DNA of 15,169 nucleotides from Bacillota bacterium (GCA_022706865.1 JAKJBT010000039.1:1-15169); one strand, 5' to 3'. Counted from the stretch's first letter, positions 1 through 7,751 are shown. Numbers and translations: made by a program. The notes: generated by a model from the letters alone, not told the origin.

Positions 1-461
1 CCAGTGGTTTTGGTATAAACGGAAGTATACTGGAAAGGATAAGGACTGCTCAGGAGAGGCACGGAGTGATTGTTCTTACCGATCCCGATTTTATGGGAGA
101 GAAGATAAGGAAGACAATTTCCGATAAAGTCAAAGGAGTAAAACATGCTTTCCTGTCTAAGGAAGAGGCTGAAGCAAAGGGAGATATCGGTGTGGAGAAT
201 GCAGCTCCCGAAAGTATATTAAGAGCTCTGTCTTTGGCTAAATACGAGCTGGAAGAAGTACAGACGACATTTACAAGCGAAGATTTGGCATTTTATGGCC
301 TTATGGGAGGGCAAAACTCATCTGAACTGAGGAACAGGCTGGGTTCCGCATTAGGTATAGGCTATTCAAACGCAAAGCAGTTCATTAACCGTTTGAATAG
401 GTATGGTATAAGCAGAGAGGAACTTGAAGCAGCTTTGGAAAAAATATCAGAGCAATACTGA
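1..461 (+). CDS. rnmV: Ribonuclease M5, 3' part (5' end outside window)
   Basis: This enzyme matures the 5S rRNA precursor in Firmicutes, cutting both strands of the precursor stem with a TOPRIM active site. The frame is open from base 3 to the left edge, so the N-terminus, including the first TOPRIM glutamate (VEGxxD), lies outside. The visible part begins SGFGINGSILERI and contains the second TOPRIM motif VLTDPDFMGEKIRK, whose DPD aspartates bind metal. It continues with the family features KHAFL, IGVENA, ESI and the C-terminal GYSNAKQF segment, which matches the B. subtilis M5 pattern IGYTNGKQ. A GTG exists in the frame at base 66 but would remove half of the catalytic domain, so it is not the start. 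The gene ends 14 bp before the rsmA start, and the rnmV-rsmA order is the standard Firmicutes arrangement, suggesting cotranscription. Identity is secure; only completeness is lacking. Confidence 0.95.
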   Translation, partial: SGFGINGSILERIRTAQERHGVIVLTDPDFMGEKIRKTISDKVKGVKHAFLSKEEAEAKGDIGVENAAPESILRALSLAKYELEEVQTTFTSEDLAFYGLMGGQNSSELRNRLGSALGIGYSNAKQFINRLNRYGISREELEAALEKISEQY

Positions 462-475
462 AAAGGATGATTTAT

Positions 476-1333
476 ATGAAAGAAGCGTCAATTAAAACGT
501 CAACCTTGGATTTGATGAAGAAGTATGATTTTAAGACGGCAAAAAAGTTTGGGCAGAATTTTTTGACGGACGAAACTGTTTTAAAGACAATCATAGACTG
601 CTCAGAACTTTCAAAGGAGGATTGTGTTCTTGAAATAGGCCCCGGACTGGGGGTAATGACACAGATACTCTGTGAGAAAGCAGGCAGGGTATTGGCGGTG
701 GAGATAGACAGGAAGCTTATACAGATACTTAGGGTTTCACTGTTCGGGTATGAAAATGTAGAGATAATCAATGAAGATATTCTAAAGCTGGATTTGAAAA
801 AGATGTTTGAAGAAAAGTTCGGCAGTTCTCCTGTAAAGGTAGTGGCAAATTTGCCTTACTATATTACAACTCCTATAATAATGAAGTTATTGGAGGAGGA
901 TATTAACCTCAGGAGCATTACCATTATGGTTCAGAAGGAGGTAGGAGAGCGGATTTGTGCTGCCCCCGGGGGAAAGGATTATGGAGCCCTTACAGTGGCA
1001 GTACAATACAGATGCATACCCCGCAAGATCCTTGTAGTTCCTCCTGATTCATTCATGCCGCAGCCTGAGGTTGAATCAATGGTATTGAAGCTGGACTTCA
1101 GGGATAAGCCTCCCGTAAATTTGAAAAATGAAAAAATGTATTTCAGAGTAGTGAAGGCTTCCTTCGGCCAGCGAAGAAAGACCCTGTTGAATGCTTTGAC
1201 TGCAGGGAATCTGGGAAAAACAAAAGATGAGCTTAAGGATGTATTATTAAGAAATGGCATTGATGAAAAGAGACGAGGCGAGACATTGTCTCTGGAGGAA
1301 TTTGCGAGAATTGCCAACGACCTGTATTCCTGA
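476..1333 (+). CDS. rsmA: 16S rRNA (adenine1518/1519-N6)-dimethyltransferase RsmA/KsgA
   Basis: The enzyme dimethylates two adjacent adenines in the 3' terminal hairpin of 16S rRNA with S-adenosylmethionine, a late 30S assembly step. With the start used here it is 285 aa, normal for the family. Visible motifs are GQNFL (residues 26-30), the SAM-binding EIGPGLG (53-59), the catalytic NLPYY (125-129), the downstream TTPIIMKLLE and QKEVGERI segments, and the C-terminal FGQRRKTLLNAL and KRRGETLSLEEFA motifs of KsgA. There are two candidate ATGs, at 467 and 476. The AAAAGG at 461-466 directly abuts the first but lies 9 nt before the second, so 476 is preferred. The gene follows rnmV by 14 bp and probably shares its transcript. 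A possible promoter for the next gene lies inside its last codons. Function is certain; the choice between the two starts is inferred. Confidence 0.96.
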   Translation: MKEASIKTSTLDLMKKYDFKTAKKFGQNFLTDETVLKTIIDCSELSKEDCVLEIGPGLGVMTQILCEKAGRVLAVEIDRKLIQILRVSLFGYENVEIINEDILKLDLKKMFEEKFGSSPVKVVANLPYYITTPIIMKLLEEDINLRSITIMVQKEVGERICAAPGGKDYGALTVAVQYRCIPRKILVVPPDSFMPQPEVESMVLKLDFRDKPPVNLKNEKMYFRVVKASFGQRRKTLLNALTAGNLGKTKDELKDVLLRNGIDEKRRGETLSLEEFARIANDLYS

Positions 1334-1339
1334 TAAAAC
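1311..1339 (+). promoter_or_regulatory. Possible sigma-A promoter for the Pro/Glu-rich protein gene
   Basis: TTGCCA (1311-1316) is followed after 17 bp by TAAAAC (1334-1339), with a TG dinucleotide in the extended -10 position (1331-1332). The -35 matches TTGACA at five of six bases. It overlaps the end of rsmA. A transcript starting near 1346 would carry the whole hairpin at 1361-1406 in its leader, which fits a regulated leader. Prediction from hexamers only. Confidence 0.4.
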
Positions 1340-1360
1340 AGAAAAAATCTGTTCACTTTT

Positions 1361-1406
1361 ACCCCCCTCATACATATATTAGTAATGACTATGTATAGAA
1401 GGGGGT
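1361..1406 (+). promoter_or_regulatory. Leader hairpin masking the ribosome binding site of the next gene
   Basis: ACCCCC (1361-1366) pairs with GGGGGT (1401-1406). After a C/A mismatch and a bulged A, two more pairs follow, then ATACATA (1370-1376) pairs with TATGTAT (1390-1396), leaving a 13-nt loop. The right arm is the GGGGG Shine-Dalgarno of the gene starting at 1413. The arm is followed by TTATTATG rather than a U-run, so it does not look like an intrinsic terminator. The pairing is seen directly; a role in translation control is inferred. Confidence 0.55.
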
Positions 1407-1412
1407 TATTAT

Positions 1413-2690
1413 GTGGCATCAAATAATGAATATAAAAGATATTTTATAATACTTCAGGAAGATGACAAAGGATATGAATTGTCACCTGGAAAAATACCGA
1501 CAGGTTATGTAAAAATTGAAGTGAAGAATAATAAGGTAAGGCTCAATGCGTTTATTCAGAATATTAAGCTTGAAGATCGGGTTGAGTATAGATTGATTCT
1601 TGTGTCATCAGCCAAGAAGCTGGCAGTGGATGTGGGAAAGATAATAATTGATGGGAGCGGGAGAGGAGAGCTTTCCTATGAACTTGAGCCGGATAATGTT
1701 ATGAAAAGCGGTTTGAGTATTGGAGATTTCAATGTTGCTGCTGTGACCTGCGGATCATCCATACCGCTTTCCGGTTATACCGGGAGGGATAAGCTGGAAT
1801 GGAAGAGCAAATACGATATAGTAAACAAGCCTAAGGTTCAAGAGGCGCCCAGGATAGATAAGAAAATAGAGATCGAAGAAATAGTTCCGGAAATACCGCA
1901 GCCGCCGATACATGTTCCGCTTGCTCCACAGCCTGAACCGGTTGTTGTTGAGACCCCTGCTCCGAAGCCTGAGCCGGCACCTGCCCCCATTATGGAAGCT
2001 GTTCCTGAACCCGAGCCGAAGCCCGAGCCGGAGCCTGAACCGGAAGTCGTGATACAGCCTGCACCGGAGCCGGCAATCATACCTGAAAGCAAGGTGGAGG
2101 TTAAAATAGTAATACCCGAGTGTCCTCCGATTGCTCCTATGGAAGAACCCTGCGAAATAGAAAAAGTAAAACCGTCAAAAGAGAAAATTGAATATGAAGA
2201 TATAAAAGAATACTATTGTGAGGATGAAGAGACTTGCAAGCATACTGTATCGCCGTATTACAGCGGGGGAATGTACAGCAGGCTTAAAAGGATGATAAGA
2301 AGGCTGAGAAGGTACGAACCCTTTGAAAAAGAGAGAGGCTACAGCTGGTTCAAGGTAGGAGATGACATATATGAGATAAACAGTGTGTCAGTTCCGTACA
2401 TGGGTTACATGATGCCTTTAGGGTATCCGTTCTTATCTGGAGGCTGCAGCATGATGATAGACAGGAAGGACTATATACTTGGTGTCAGATATGAAGATGA
2501 AGATGAGGATGATGACAGAAGACAGATAAAGTACATTCTCTTTGGAGTGCCTGCGATATATAATAAAAGGAATGAGATGTATTACAGATCGCGAGGATTC
2601 ATGGAATTCAGGCCTCATAAATCAAAAAGCTACGGATATTTTATAATGTGCCTGGATATTAGGCGAGGCATGTTGTGCCGTATGAATTAA
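1413..2690 (+). CDS. Conserved-looking clostridial protein with Pro/Glu-rich linker, function unknown
   Basis: I cannot assign a function. The 425-aa product has three parts. Residues 1 to about 140 form a compact domain opening with YKRYFIILQEDDKGYEL and containing GYVKIEVKNNKVRLNAFIQN; I recall this type of domain from several clostridial proteins of unknown role. Residues about 159-224 are a Pro/Glu/Lys-rich linker with PEPEPKPEPEPEPE-type repeats. Residues about 285-425 are a C-terminal domain with a basic start (RLKRMIRRLRR), the PFLSGGCSMMIDRKDYILGVRY segment broken up by a run of Asp/Glu, then KYILFGVPAIY and YGYFIMCLDIRRG. No signal peptide or membrane segment is seen, so it is probably cytoplasmic or spore/coat associated (speculative). 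The start is GTG at 1413, 7 nt after GGGGG; the ATG at 1411 is in another frame. No terminator follows before rodA. Confidence 0.75.
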   Translation: MASNNEYKRYFIILQEDDKGYELSPGKIPTGYVKIEVKNNKVRLNAFIQNIKLEDRVEYRLILVSSAKKLAVDVGKIIIDGSGRGELSYELEPDNVMKSGLSIGDFNVAAVTCGSSIPLSGYTGRDKLEWKSKYDIVNKPKVQEAPRIDKKIEIEEIVPEIPQPPIHVPLAPQPEPVVVETPAPKPEPAPAPIMEAVPEPEPKPEPEPEPEVVIQPAPEPAIIPESKVEVKIVIPECPPIAPMEEPCEIEKVKPSKEKIEYEDIKEYYCEDEETCKHTVSPYYSGGMYSRLKRMIRRLRRYEPFEKERGYSWFKVGDDIYEINSVSVPYMGYMMPLGYPFLSGGCSMMIDRKDYILGVRYEDEDEDDDRRQIKYILFGVPAIYNKRNEMYYRSRGFMEFRPHKSKSYGYFIMCLDIRRGMLCRMN

Positions 2691-2711
2691 AGCGAAAAAA
2701 ATAAAACAAAG

Positions 2712-2740
2712 TTGAATTTTTTATGTTAGAATAATATTAA
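2712..2740 (+). promoter_or_regulatory. Probable sigma-A promoter of rodA
   Basis: TTGAAT (2712-2717), a 17-bp spacer and TATTAA (2735-2740), each four of six to consensus, sit in an AT-rich gap 30 bp before the rodA start. No terminator separates it from the upstream gene, so readthrough may also contribute. Confidence 0.45.
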
Positions 2741-2769
2741 GTATTGAAATACAGAAGAGGAATGATTTT

Positions 2770-3888
2770 GTGAAGATTGAGAATCTTGTAGACAGGAAAC
2801 TCATTAAGAATATAGATTTGGGCATAGTAATATCCACTATACTGCTTATTGTATATGGCATGATATCAATTTCAAGCGCTACTCATATCAGGAGCGGAGG
2901 CTCTATGGGTACTCTTAAGGTACAGATTATTGCTTTTATTTTAGGAATAATCGGAGTAATCCTGATTCTGCTCATTGATTACAAGACCTTCGGAGATAAT
3001 TATGTTCTTATCTATATAACCAATGTTTTTCTTTTGACCCTGGTTTTGATTATAGGCTTTTCTACAAAGGGAACCAGGGGCTGGATTGACTTGGGCCCGG
3101 TGAACATGCAGCCTTCTGAGGTAGTAAAGATAGGATATATATTGACCTTTGCCAAGTACCTGGAGAAAAAGAAGGATAACTTGAACAAGCTGATTGATGT
3201 ATTACCTGCAATGCTGCACTTGGGCCTGATTGTTGGCTTGATAATGCTGCAGCCGGACACTGGTACGGCTTTGGTATTTATTTTTATTTCAATTTTCATG
3301 CTTTTTGCTGCAGGTATAAGCTACAAAATAATTGCAGGGGCCTTTGGGAGTTTTTTAATCAGCCTGCCTATAATATGGAAGCTTTTTTTGAAACCATATC
3401 AAAAGAATAGAATCCTTGTATTCCTGAACCCTGAATTGGATCCTATGGGTGCGGGCTATCATGTAATACAATCAAAAACAGCTATAGGATCAGGACAATT
3501 TTTGGGCAAGGGACTTTTTGAAGGCACACAAAACAATCTTGGTTTCATATTGGAGAGGCATACAGATTTTATTTTTTCTGTTATCGGAGAGGAACTGGGG
3601 CTGGTCGGAGCTCTGGTTTTGATGATGCTGTTCCTGTGGCTGCTTTTAAGATGCATACATATTGCAAAGGTATCAAAGGATGATTATGGAATGCTTATAT
3701 GCGTTGGAATAATATCAATGTTTCTTTTTCATATATTTGAGAACATAGGAATGACCATAGGGTTAATGCCGGTAACAGGTATACCTCTTCCTTTTATCAG
3801 TTATGGGGGAAGCAACCTGCTGACTAATATGGCTGCGGTGGGGCTGGTGCTTAATGTGGGCATGAGAAGACAGGTAATAAGGTTTTAA
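2770..3888 (+). CDS. rodA: RodA, SEDS-family peptidoglycan glycosyltransferase (rod shape)
   Basis: RodA polymerises lipid II into glycan strands during cell elongation, working in the membrane with a class B penicillin-binding protein and the Rod complex. The 372-aa product is a multispanning membrane protein of normal family length. Diagnostic segments are GTRGWIDLGPVNMQPSEVVKI, with Trp105 (a conserved essential residue in B. subtilis RodA), and ERHTDFIFSVIGEELGLVG, with Asp266 matching the catalytic-site Asp of RodA. The C-terminal PVTGIPLPFISYGGSNLLTN is RodA/FtsW-typical. The N-terminus is short and the context has no division genes, so RodA is favoured over FtsW or SpoVE, although SEDS subfamilies are hard to split by eye. 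Start is GTG at 2770, 9 nt after AGAGG; the ATG at 2762 is too close to that site and stops after three codons. It has its own promoter and a strong terminator, so it is probably monocistronic. Confidence 0.9.
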   Translation: MKIENLVDRKLIKNIDLGIVISTILLIVYGMISISSATHIRSGGSMGTLKVQIIAFILGIIGVILILLIDYKTFGDNYVLIYITNVFLLTLVLIIGFSTKGTRGWIDLGPVNMQPSEVVKIGYILTFAKYLEKKKDNLNKLIDVLPAMLHLGLIVGLIMLQPDTGTALVFIFISIFMLFAAGISYKIIAGAFGSFLISLPIIWKLFLKPYQKNRILVFLNPELDPMGAGYHVIQSKTAIGSGQFLGKGLFEGTQNNLGFILERHTDFIFSVIGEELGLVGALVLMMLFLWLLLRCIHIAKVSKDDYGMLICVGIISMFLFHIFENIGMTIGLMPVTGIPLPFISYGGSNLLTNMAAVGLVLNVGMRRQVIRF

Positions 3889-3902
3889 GAGAATATGACC
3901 GA

Positions 3903-3934
3903 AGGGGTGCCGTAAAACTACGGCACCCTTTTTT
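3903..3934 (+). terminator. Intrinsic terminator after rodA
   Basis: GGGTGCCGTA (3905-3914) and TACGGCACCC (3919-3928) form a perfect 10-bp stem with an AAAC loop, followed by six T. It ends just before the ARG box and insulates the arginine operon from rodA. Confidence 0.93.
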
Positions 3935-3935
3935 A

Positions 3936-3953
3936 TGTGAATATAAATTCATA
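3936..3953 (+). promoter_or_regulatory. ARG box 1, likely ArgR/AhrC operator
   Basis: TGTGAATATAAATTCATA contains TGAAT-4 bp-ATTCA and fits the ArgR/AhrC consensus WNTGAATWWWWATTCANW at every defined position. It lies 35 bp upstream of the argG -35 hexamer. The match is direct; binding by the arginine repressor is inferred from the consensus and from argGH downstream. Confidence 0.8.
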
Positions 3954-3987
3954 AAGCAAAAAAAATTTATGAATATTGTAATTAGTA

Positions 3988-4005
3988 CTTGCATATTTAT
4001 ACATT
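3988..4005 (+). promoter_or_regulatory. Degenerate ARG box 2 overlapping the argG -35
   Basis: TGCAT-ATTT-ATACA (3990-4003) differs from TGAAT-4-ATTCA by one base in each half. Its centre is 52 bp (about five helical turns) from box 1, and it covers the -35 hexamer, so ArgR bound at both boxes could block polymerase. An isolated TGAAT half-site lies at 3970-3974 between them. Weaker than box 1. Confidence 0.5.
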
Positions 4006-4017
4006 AGTTATTATAAT
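3989..4017 (+). promoter_or_regulatory. argG: Sigma-A promoter of the argG operon
   Basis: TTGCAT (3989-3994), a 17-bp spacer and a perfect TATAAT (4012-4017) predict a transcript start near 4024 and a leader of about 40 nt. The -35 overlaps the degenerate ARG box. Confidence 0.75.
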
Positions 4018-4062
4018 TATAATTATTATTATACTACTAATACAATAGGGGGAGTCACAAAT

Positions 4063-5307
4063 ATGGATACTAATAAGAAAAAAGTAGTTCTTGCATATTC
4101 CGGAGGGCTGGATACCTCGATAATAATTCCCTGGTTAAAGGAAAACTACGATTTGGACGTAATTGCATGCTGCGTTGATGTTGGTCAGGGAGACGAACTG
4201 GAGCCGATAAAGCATAAGGCATTGAGCACAGGAGCTTCGAAGGTTTATGTAATAGACGCAAAAAAAGAATTTGCAGAGGATTATATAATGCCTACTGTAA
4301 AAGCCGGAGCTGTATATGAGGGTAAATATCTTCTGGGAACAGCAATGGCAAGACCGCTGATTGCAAAGAAGCTCGTAGAGGTTGCAGAGAAGGAAGGAGC
4401 AGCATATATTGCTCACGGATGCACCGGTAAAGGAAATGATCAGGTACGTTTCGAACTGACAATAAAAGCTTTGAATCCGAGTATTAAAGTCATTGCTCCG
4501 TGGCGTGAGTGGACTATAAAGTCCAGAGAAGAAGCAGTAGATTATGCGGCAGCAAGAGGAATTCCCATTCCTGTCTCCAAAGAGCGCCCATACAGTATGG
4601 ATAGGAATCTTTGGCATTTGAGCCATGAGGGAGTGGATTTGGAAGATACTAAAAATCCTCATCCTACGGATATTTATATGCTGACAACGGCGCCAGAAAA
4701 TGCTCCCGACAAGCCGGAGTATGTTGAAATTGAATTCAATAAGGGAATACCTGTGAAGCTTAACGGTATTGCCTGTGAGCCTTTGGAATTGATAGAAAAA
4801 CTTAATGAAATAGGCGGCAGAAACGGTATAGGCCTGATAGACTTGGTTGAGAACAGGCTTGTAGGAATGAAGTCAAGGGGAGTATATGAAACTCCCGGCG
4901 GTACCATACTTTGCTCCGCCCATAAAGAGTTGGAATATATAACTCTCGACAAGCAGACGATGCGATTCAAGCAGATGGTTTCTGACCAGTATGCAGATCT
5001 TGTATATAACGGCTTATGGTATACTCCTTTAAAGGAAGCTTTAGATGCTTTTGTTGATTCTACTCAGCAAAATGTAACAGGGGTAGTGACAATGAAGCTT
5101 TATAAGGGTTCCTGTGTAATCTCCGGAATGGACTCAATATATTCTTTGTACAACAAGGATTTTGCAACCTTCGGCGAGAATGTAGACAATATTTATAATC
5201 AAAAGGATGCTGAAGGCTTTATCAACTTGTTTGGTCTGCCCATAGAGGTAATGGCGCTTATGAAAGCAAAACTGGCCAAGCAGCAGGGGGAAAGGAAGAT
5301 AGGTTAA
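4063..5307 (+). CDS. argG: Argininosuccinate synthase
   Basis: ArgG joins citrulline and aspartate, with ATP going to AMP and pyrophosphate, to give argininosuccinate in the second-last step of arginine synthesis. The 414-aa product has the usual length. It opens with the N-type ATP-pyrophosphatase P-loop AYSGGLDTS (residues 11-19), followed by the family segments [14 protein letters not shown] (118-131), [28 protein letters not shown] and [23 protein letters not shown], then [13 protein letters not shown]. All these family motifs are intact. The start is ATG 4063, 8 nt after GGGGGAG. Its stop codon is directly followed by the argH ATG with no gap, so the two are translated from one message. 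Expression is probably repressed by arginine through the two ARG boxes upstream. Confidence 0.98.
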   Translation: MDTNKKKVVLAYSGGLDTSIIIPWLKENYDLDVIACCVDVGQGDELEPIKHKALSTGASKVYVIDAKKEFAEDYIMPTVKAGAVYEGKYLLGTAMARPLIAKKLVEVAEKEGAAYIAHGCTGKGNDQVRFELTIKALNPSIKVIAPWREWTIKSREEAVDYAAARGIPIPVSKERPYSMDRNLWHLSHEGVDLEDTKNPHPTDIYMLTTAPENAPDKPEYVEIEFNKGIPVKLNGIACEPLELIEKLNEIGGRNGIGLIDLVENRLVGMKSRGVYETPGGTILCSAHKELEYITLDKQTMRFKQMVSDQYADLVYNGLWYTPLKEALDAFVDSTQQNVTGVVTMKLYKGSCVISGMDSIYSLYNKDFATFGENVDNIYNQKDAEGFINLFGLPIEVMALMKAKLAKQQGERKIG

Positions 5308-6702
5308 ATGAAACTCTGGGGAGGAAGGTTCAGTAAGAATACTGCACTTGAAGCTGAGGATTTCAACTCTTCGATTTCCGTTGATTCGAGGTTGTACCTG
5401 CAGGATATCGAAGGGAGTAAAGCCCATGCGATCATGCTTGGAAAATGCGGCATAATCAGTGCCGGTGAAGCAGCAGAAATTGTAAATGGGCTGGAGGAAA
5501 TCAGACAGGAGCTTGAATCCGGAAGCATAGACCTGAAAAAGGATGCGGAAGATATTCACATGAACATTGAAAAGCTTCTAATCGAAAAAATAGGTGAGAC
5601 GGGTAAGAAGCTTCATACTGCAAGAAGCAGAAATGATCAGGTGGCTCTGGATATCAGGATGTATCTCAGAGAAGAAATCCATAGGATATTGAACCTGCTG
5701 ACGGAGCTTGAAGCTTTGCTGCTTGACAAGGCGGAAGAACACGCCGGTACTATAATGCCGGGATATACGCACATGCAGAAAGCACAGCCTGTAACCCTGG
5801 GACATCATTTTATGGCTTACTTTGAAATGTTCAAACGGGATATGGGCAGATTTAAAGACTGCATGAAAAGGATGGATGTAATGCCTTTAGGGAGCTGTGC
5901 CCTTGCAGGGACTACATATCCCATAGACAGAAAAATGGTTGCGGAAATTCTGAAATTTTCGGATATTACGCAGAATTCTATAGACGCGGTATCGGACAGG
6001 GACTTTGCAATTGAGTTTATCAGCTGTTGTGCCCTTGGAATGATGCATCTCAGCCGGTTCTGCGAGGAGTTGATTATATGGAATACCGGGGAATTCGGAT
6101 ATATTGAGATGGATGATGGCTACAGTACAGGAAGCAGTATTATGCCGCAAAAAAAGAATCCTGATATTGCAGAGCTTATAAGAGGTAAGACGGGCAGGGT
6201 ATATGGAGAACTGATTACTCTTCTTACTATTATGAAGGGGCTTCCGCTATCCTACAATAAGGATATGCAGGAAGACAAGGAATCGGTTTTCGATGCGGGG
6301 GACACTCTTAAGTCCTGTATTTCAGTATTTATTCCAATGCTTAAAGCTACTGCAATAAACAAAGAAAGAATAATGAACAATCTTAAAGGCGGATTTCTGA
6401 ATGCCACTGATCTGGCTGATTATCTGGTAAGAAAAGGATTGCCCTTCAGGGATGCCCATGAGGCGGCGGGCGAAATGGTGAAGTACTGTATTGCCAACAA
6501 TAAGGAACTGACAGAGCTCTCCATGGACGAATTCAGGAAGTTTTCCTGCTGTATAGAAGAAGAGATATATGAGTTTTTGAAGCCTGAAGTATGCTTGTCA
6601 AGAAGAAATACTGAGGGAGGACCTTCCGAACAGAGGGTCAGAGAGGCTGTATTGCGCGGACGAGAGTTTGTGAATCATTTTGCAGGAACACTTAAGATGT
6701 AG
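5308..6702 (+). CDS. argH: Argininosuccinate lyase
   Basis: ArgH splits argininosuccinate into arginine and fumarate, the last step of the pathway. The 464-aa product matches the fumarase/aspartase superfamily. Visible are the N-terminal MKLWGGRFSK, the substrate-binding ARSRNDQV (105-112), MPGYTHMQKAQP with the conserved His155, and the signature loop GSSIMPQKKNPD (275-286) carrying the catalytic Ser. The C-terminal region contains the usual KGLPLSYNKDMQEDKE, and all key residues are present. ATG 5308 touches the argG stop codon; AAAGGA at 5291-5296, inside the end of argG, is the likely ribosome binding site, so translational coupling is expected. The argC-like gene starts 22 bp downstream. 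Confidence 0.98.
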   Translation: MKLWGGRFSKNTALEAEDFNSSISVDSRLYLQDIEGSKAHAIMLGKCGIISAGEAAEIVNGLEEIRQELESGSIDLKKDAEDIHMNIEKLLIEKIGETGKKLHTARSRNDQVALDIRMYLREEIHRILNLLTELEALLLDKAEEHAGTIMPGYTHMQKAQPVTLGHHFMAYFEMFKRDMGRFKDCMKRMDVMPLGSCALAGTTYPIDRKMVAEILKFSDITQNSIDAVSDRDFAIEFISCCALGMMHLSRFCEELIIWNTGEFGYIEMDDGYSTGSSIMPQKKNPDIAELIRGKTGRVYGELITLLTIMKGLPLSYNKDMQEDKESVFDAGDTLKSCISVFIPMLKATAINKERIMNNLKGGFLNATDLADYLVRKGLPFRDAHEAAGEMVKYCIANNKELTELSMDEFRKFSCCIEEEIYEFLKPEVCLSRRNTEGGPSEQRVREAVLRGREFVNHFAGTLKM

Positions 6703-6724
6703 CATATATTGGGGGAAGGTATTT

Positions 6725-7672
6725 ATGATTTGGGTTGGAATTCTGGGGGCAAAGGGATATTTTGGAGAAGAACTCTCAAAGCTGATTGCCGGGCATCAAT
6801 CAGCGCAGGTGAGCGCTATGTTGGACTTGCAGGAGCTTAATGAATCCGGATGCGGCTTCAGCAGAGGCAATGGAATGAGTGCAGGGTATTTGAAGATGAT
6901 GAATGCAATTAACAGGGCAGACGTTATATTTAACGGATTTTCCGGCACTATAGCAGAGGATATATACTCAAAAGCACTTTCCAATGGAAAAAAAATAATA
7001 GATATAGGTGATAAGCAGCATATGAGCGGCAGCGCATATCCCGGCTCAGTATATGGGTTGTCTGAGCTTTATAAGGATAAGATGAAGGATGTATCCATAG
7101 CTGCAAACCCAAGCAGTTATTGCACCGGTGCAATGCTGGGATTGGCGCCTCTGGCTGCAGGCAATCTGATTGATATGAATACTGCGGTTATTGAATCCAA
7201 GTCGGGGATCTCCTGCCTCAGATGCGGAGATAAGCTTGAATGTACAGACATTGCCACTGACGGTGACAGCAAGATATATAAAATGGAAAGCAGGGACTAT
7301 GCTGAAGAAGTAAAGGGGCAGATGCTTGCGTTATTCGGCAAGAACGCCTTATCTTCATATACATCATATATCATTCCGGGAATCAAAGGGATTATTACAT
7401 CTATAACAGCCGAACCCGGTAACGGATTCTGCGGAAACGATATTTCAGAGATTTACAGAGATTTTTACAAGTTTAGCCCTTTAATTGAAGTTTTAGACAC
7501 TGATACAATAAATGGGGCAAGGAACGGATCAGGCAAATATTTTTGCTCCATATCAGCCTCGACAGATGCAGATACCGGTAAGATAACAGTGACTACAATT
7601 CTTGATGATGCTGTAAGAGGATCAGCAAGTCAAGCGGTACAGACAATGAACCTTATGTATGGTATTGATTGA
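6725..7672 (+). CDS. argC: ArgC-family N-acetyl-gamma-glutamyl-phosphate reductase homologue with atypical active site
   Basis: ArgC normally reduces N-acetyl-glutamyl phosphate to the semialdehyde with NADPH, using a catalytic Cys and a His. This 315-aa protein is clearly related: it has the N-terminal nucleotide-binding VGILGAKGYFGEEL, an ANP-x-x-Y-x-T segment, SKSG, the GKYFC segment near the C-terminus, and the ending DDAVRGSASQAVQTMNLMYG. However, the catalytic motif NPGCYPT reads NPSSYCT here (residues 128-134): the Cys position is Ser131, and a Cys appears two residues later at 133. The HRHTPEIEQ segment is replaced by SRDYAEEVKGQ, losing the catalytic His. It may be an altered reductase or a non-catalytic paralogue. 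The longest frame reaches back to 6680 inside argH, but ATG 6725 follows GGGGGAAGG and starts the Rossmann motif exactly. Third gene of the operon; terminated at 7686-7726. Family is sure, activity is not. Confidence 0.85.
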   Translation: MIWVGILGAKGYFGEELSKLIAGHQSAQVSAMLDLQELNESGCGFSRGNGMSAGYLKMMNAINRADVIFNGFSGTIAEDIYSKALSNGKKIIDIGDKQHMSGSAYPGSVYGLSELYKDKMKDVSIAANPSSYCTGAMLGLAPLAAGNLIDMNTAVIESKSGISCLRCGDKLECTDIATDGDSKIYKMESRDYAEEVKGQMLALFGKNALSSYTSYIIPGIKGIITSITAEPGNGFCGNDISEIYRDFYKFSPLIEVLDTDTINGARNGSGKYFCSISASTDADTGKITVTTILDDAVRGSASQAVQTMNLMYGID

Positions 7673-7685
7673 AAAGCAGGTTTAT

Positions 7686-7726
7686 AAAAACAAAGCAAGT
7701 CAGTATAGGCTTGCTTTGTTTTTTTT
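7686..7726 (+). terminator. Intrinsic terminator of the arg operon
   Basis: ACAAAGCAAG (7690-7699) pairs with CTTGCTTTGT (7710-7719), extended by A-T pairs, with a 10-nt loop and an unbroken run of eight T (7719-7726). Confidence 0.92.
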
Positions 7727-7751
7727 CCGGCATAGCAGAATAATCAGTTGT

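Noticed and set aside
467..475. Upstream ATG for rsmA, adding three residues
   Set aside because: The AAAAGG Shine-Dalgarno directly touches this ATG; the ATG at 476 has correct spacing.
1361..1406. Intrinsic terminator of rsmA
   Set aside because: No continuous U-run follows the stem and its right arm is a ribosome binding site, so a translational role is more likely.
1999..2046. Tandem DNA repeat as a mobile or CRISPR-like element
   Set aside because: The repetition is explained by Pro-Glu codons in a protein linker; no spacers or conserved direct repeats.
1838..2092. Minus-strand Gly/Ser-rich open frame
   Set aside because: It is the mirror of the Pro/Glu-rich codons of the plus-strand gene; no start signals and no family features.
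4135..4662. Long minus-strand open frame inside argG
   Set aside because: It lies wholly within a certain argG, has no ribosome binding site and shows no recognisable motif.
6680..6724. N-terminal extension of the ArgC-like protein overlapping argH
   Set aside because: ATG 6725 has a good ribosome binding site and begins exactly at the Rossmann motif; the extension has no family similarity.
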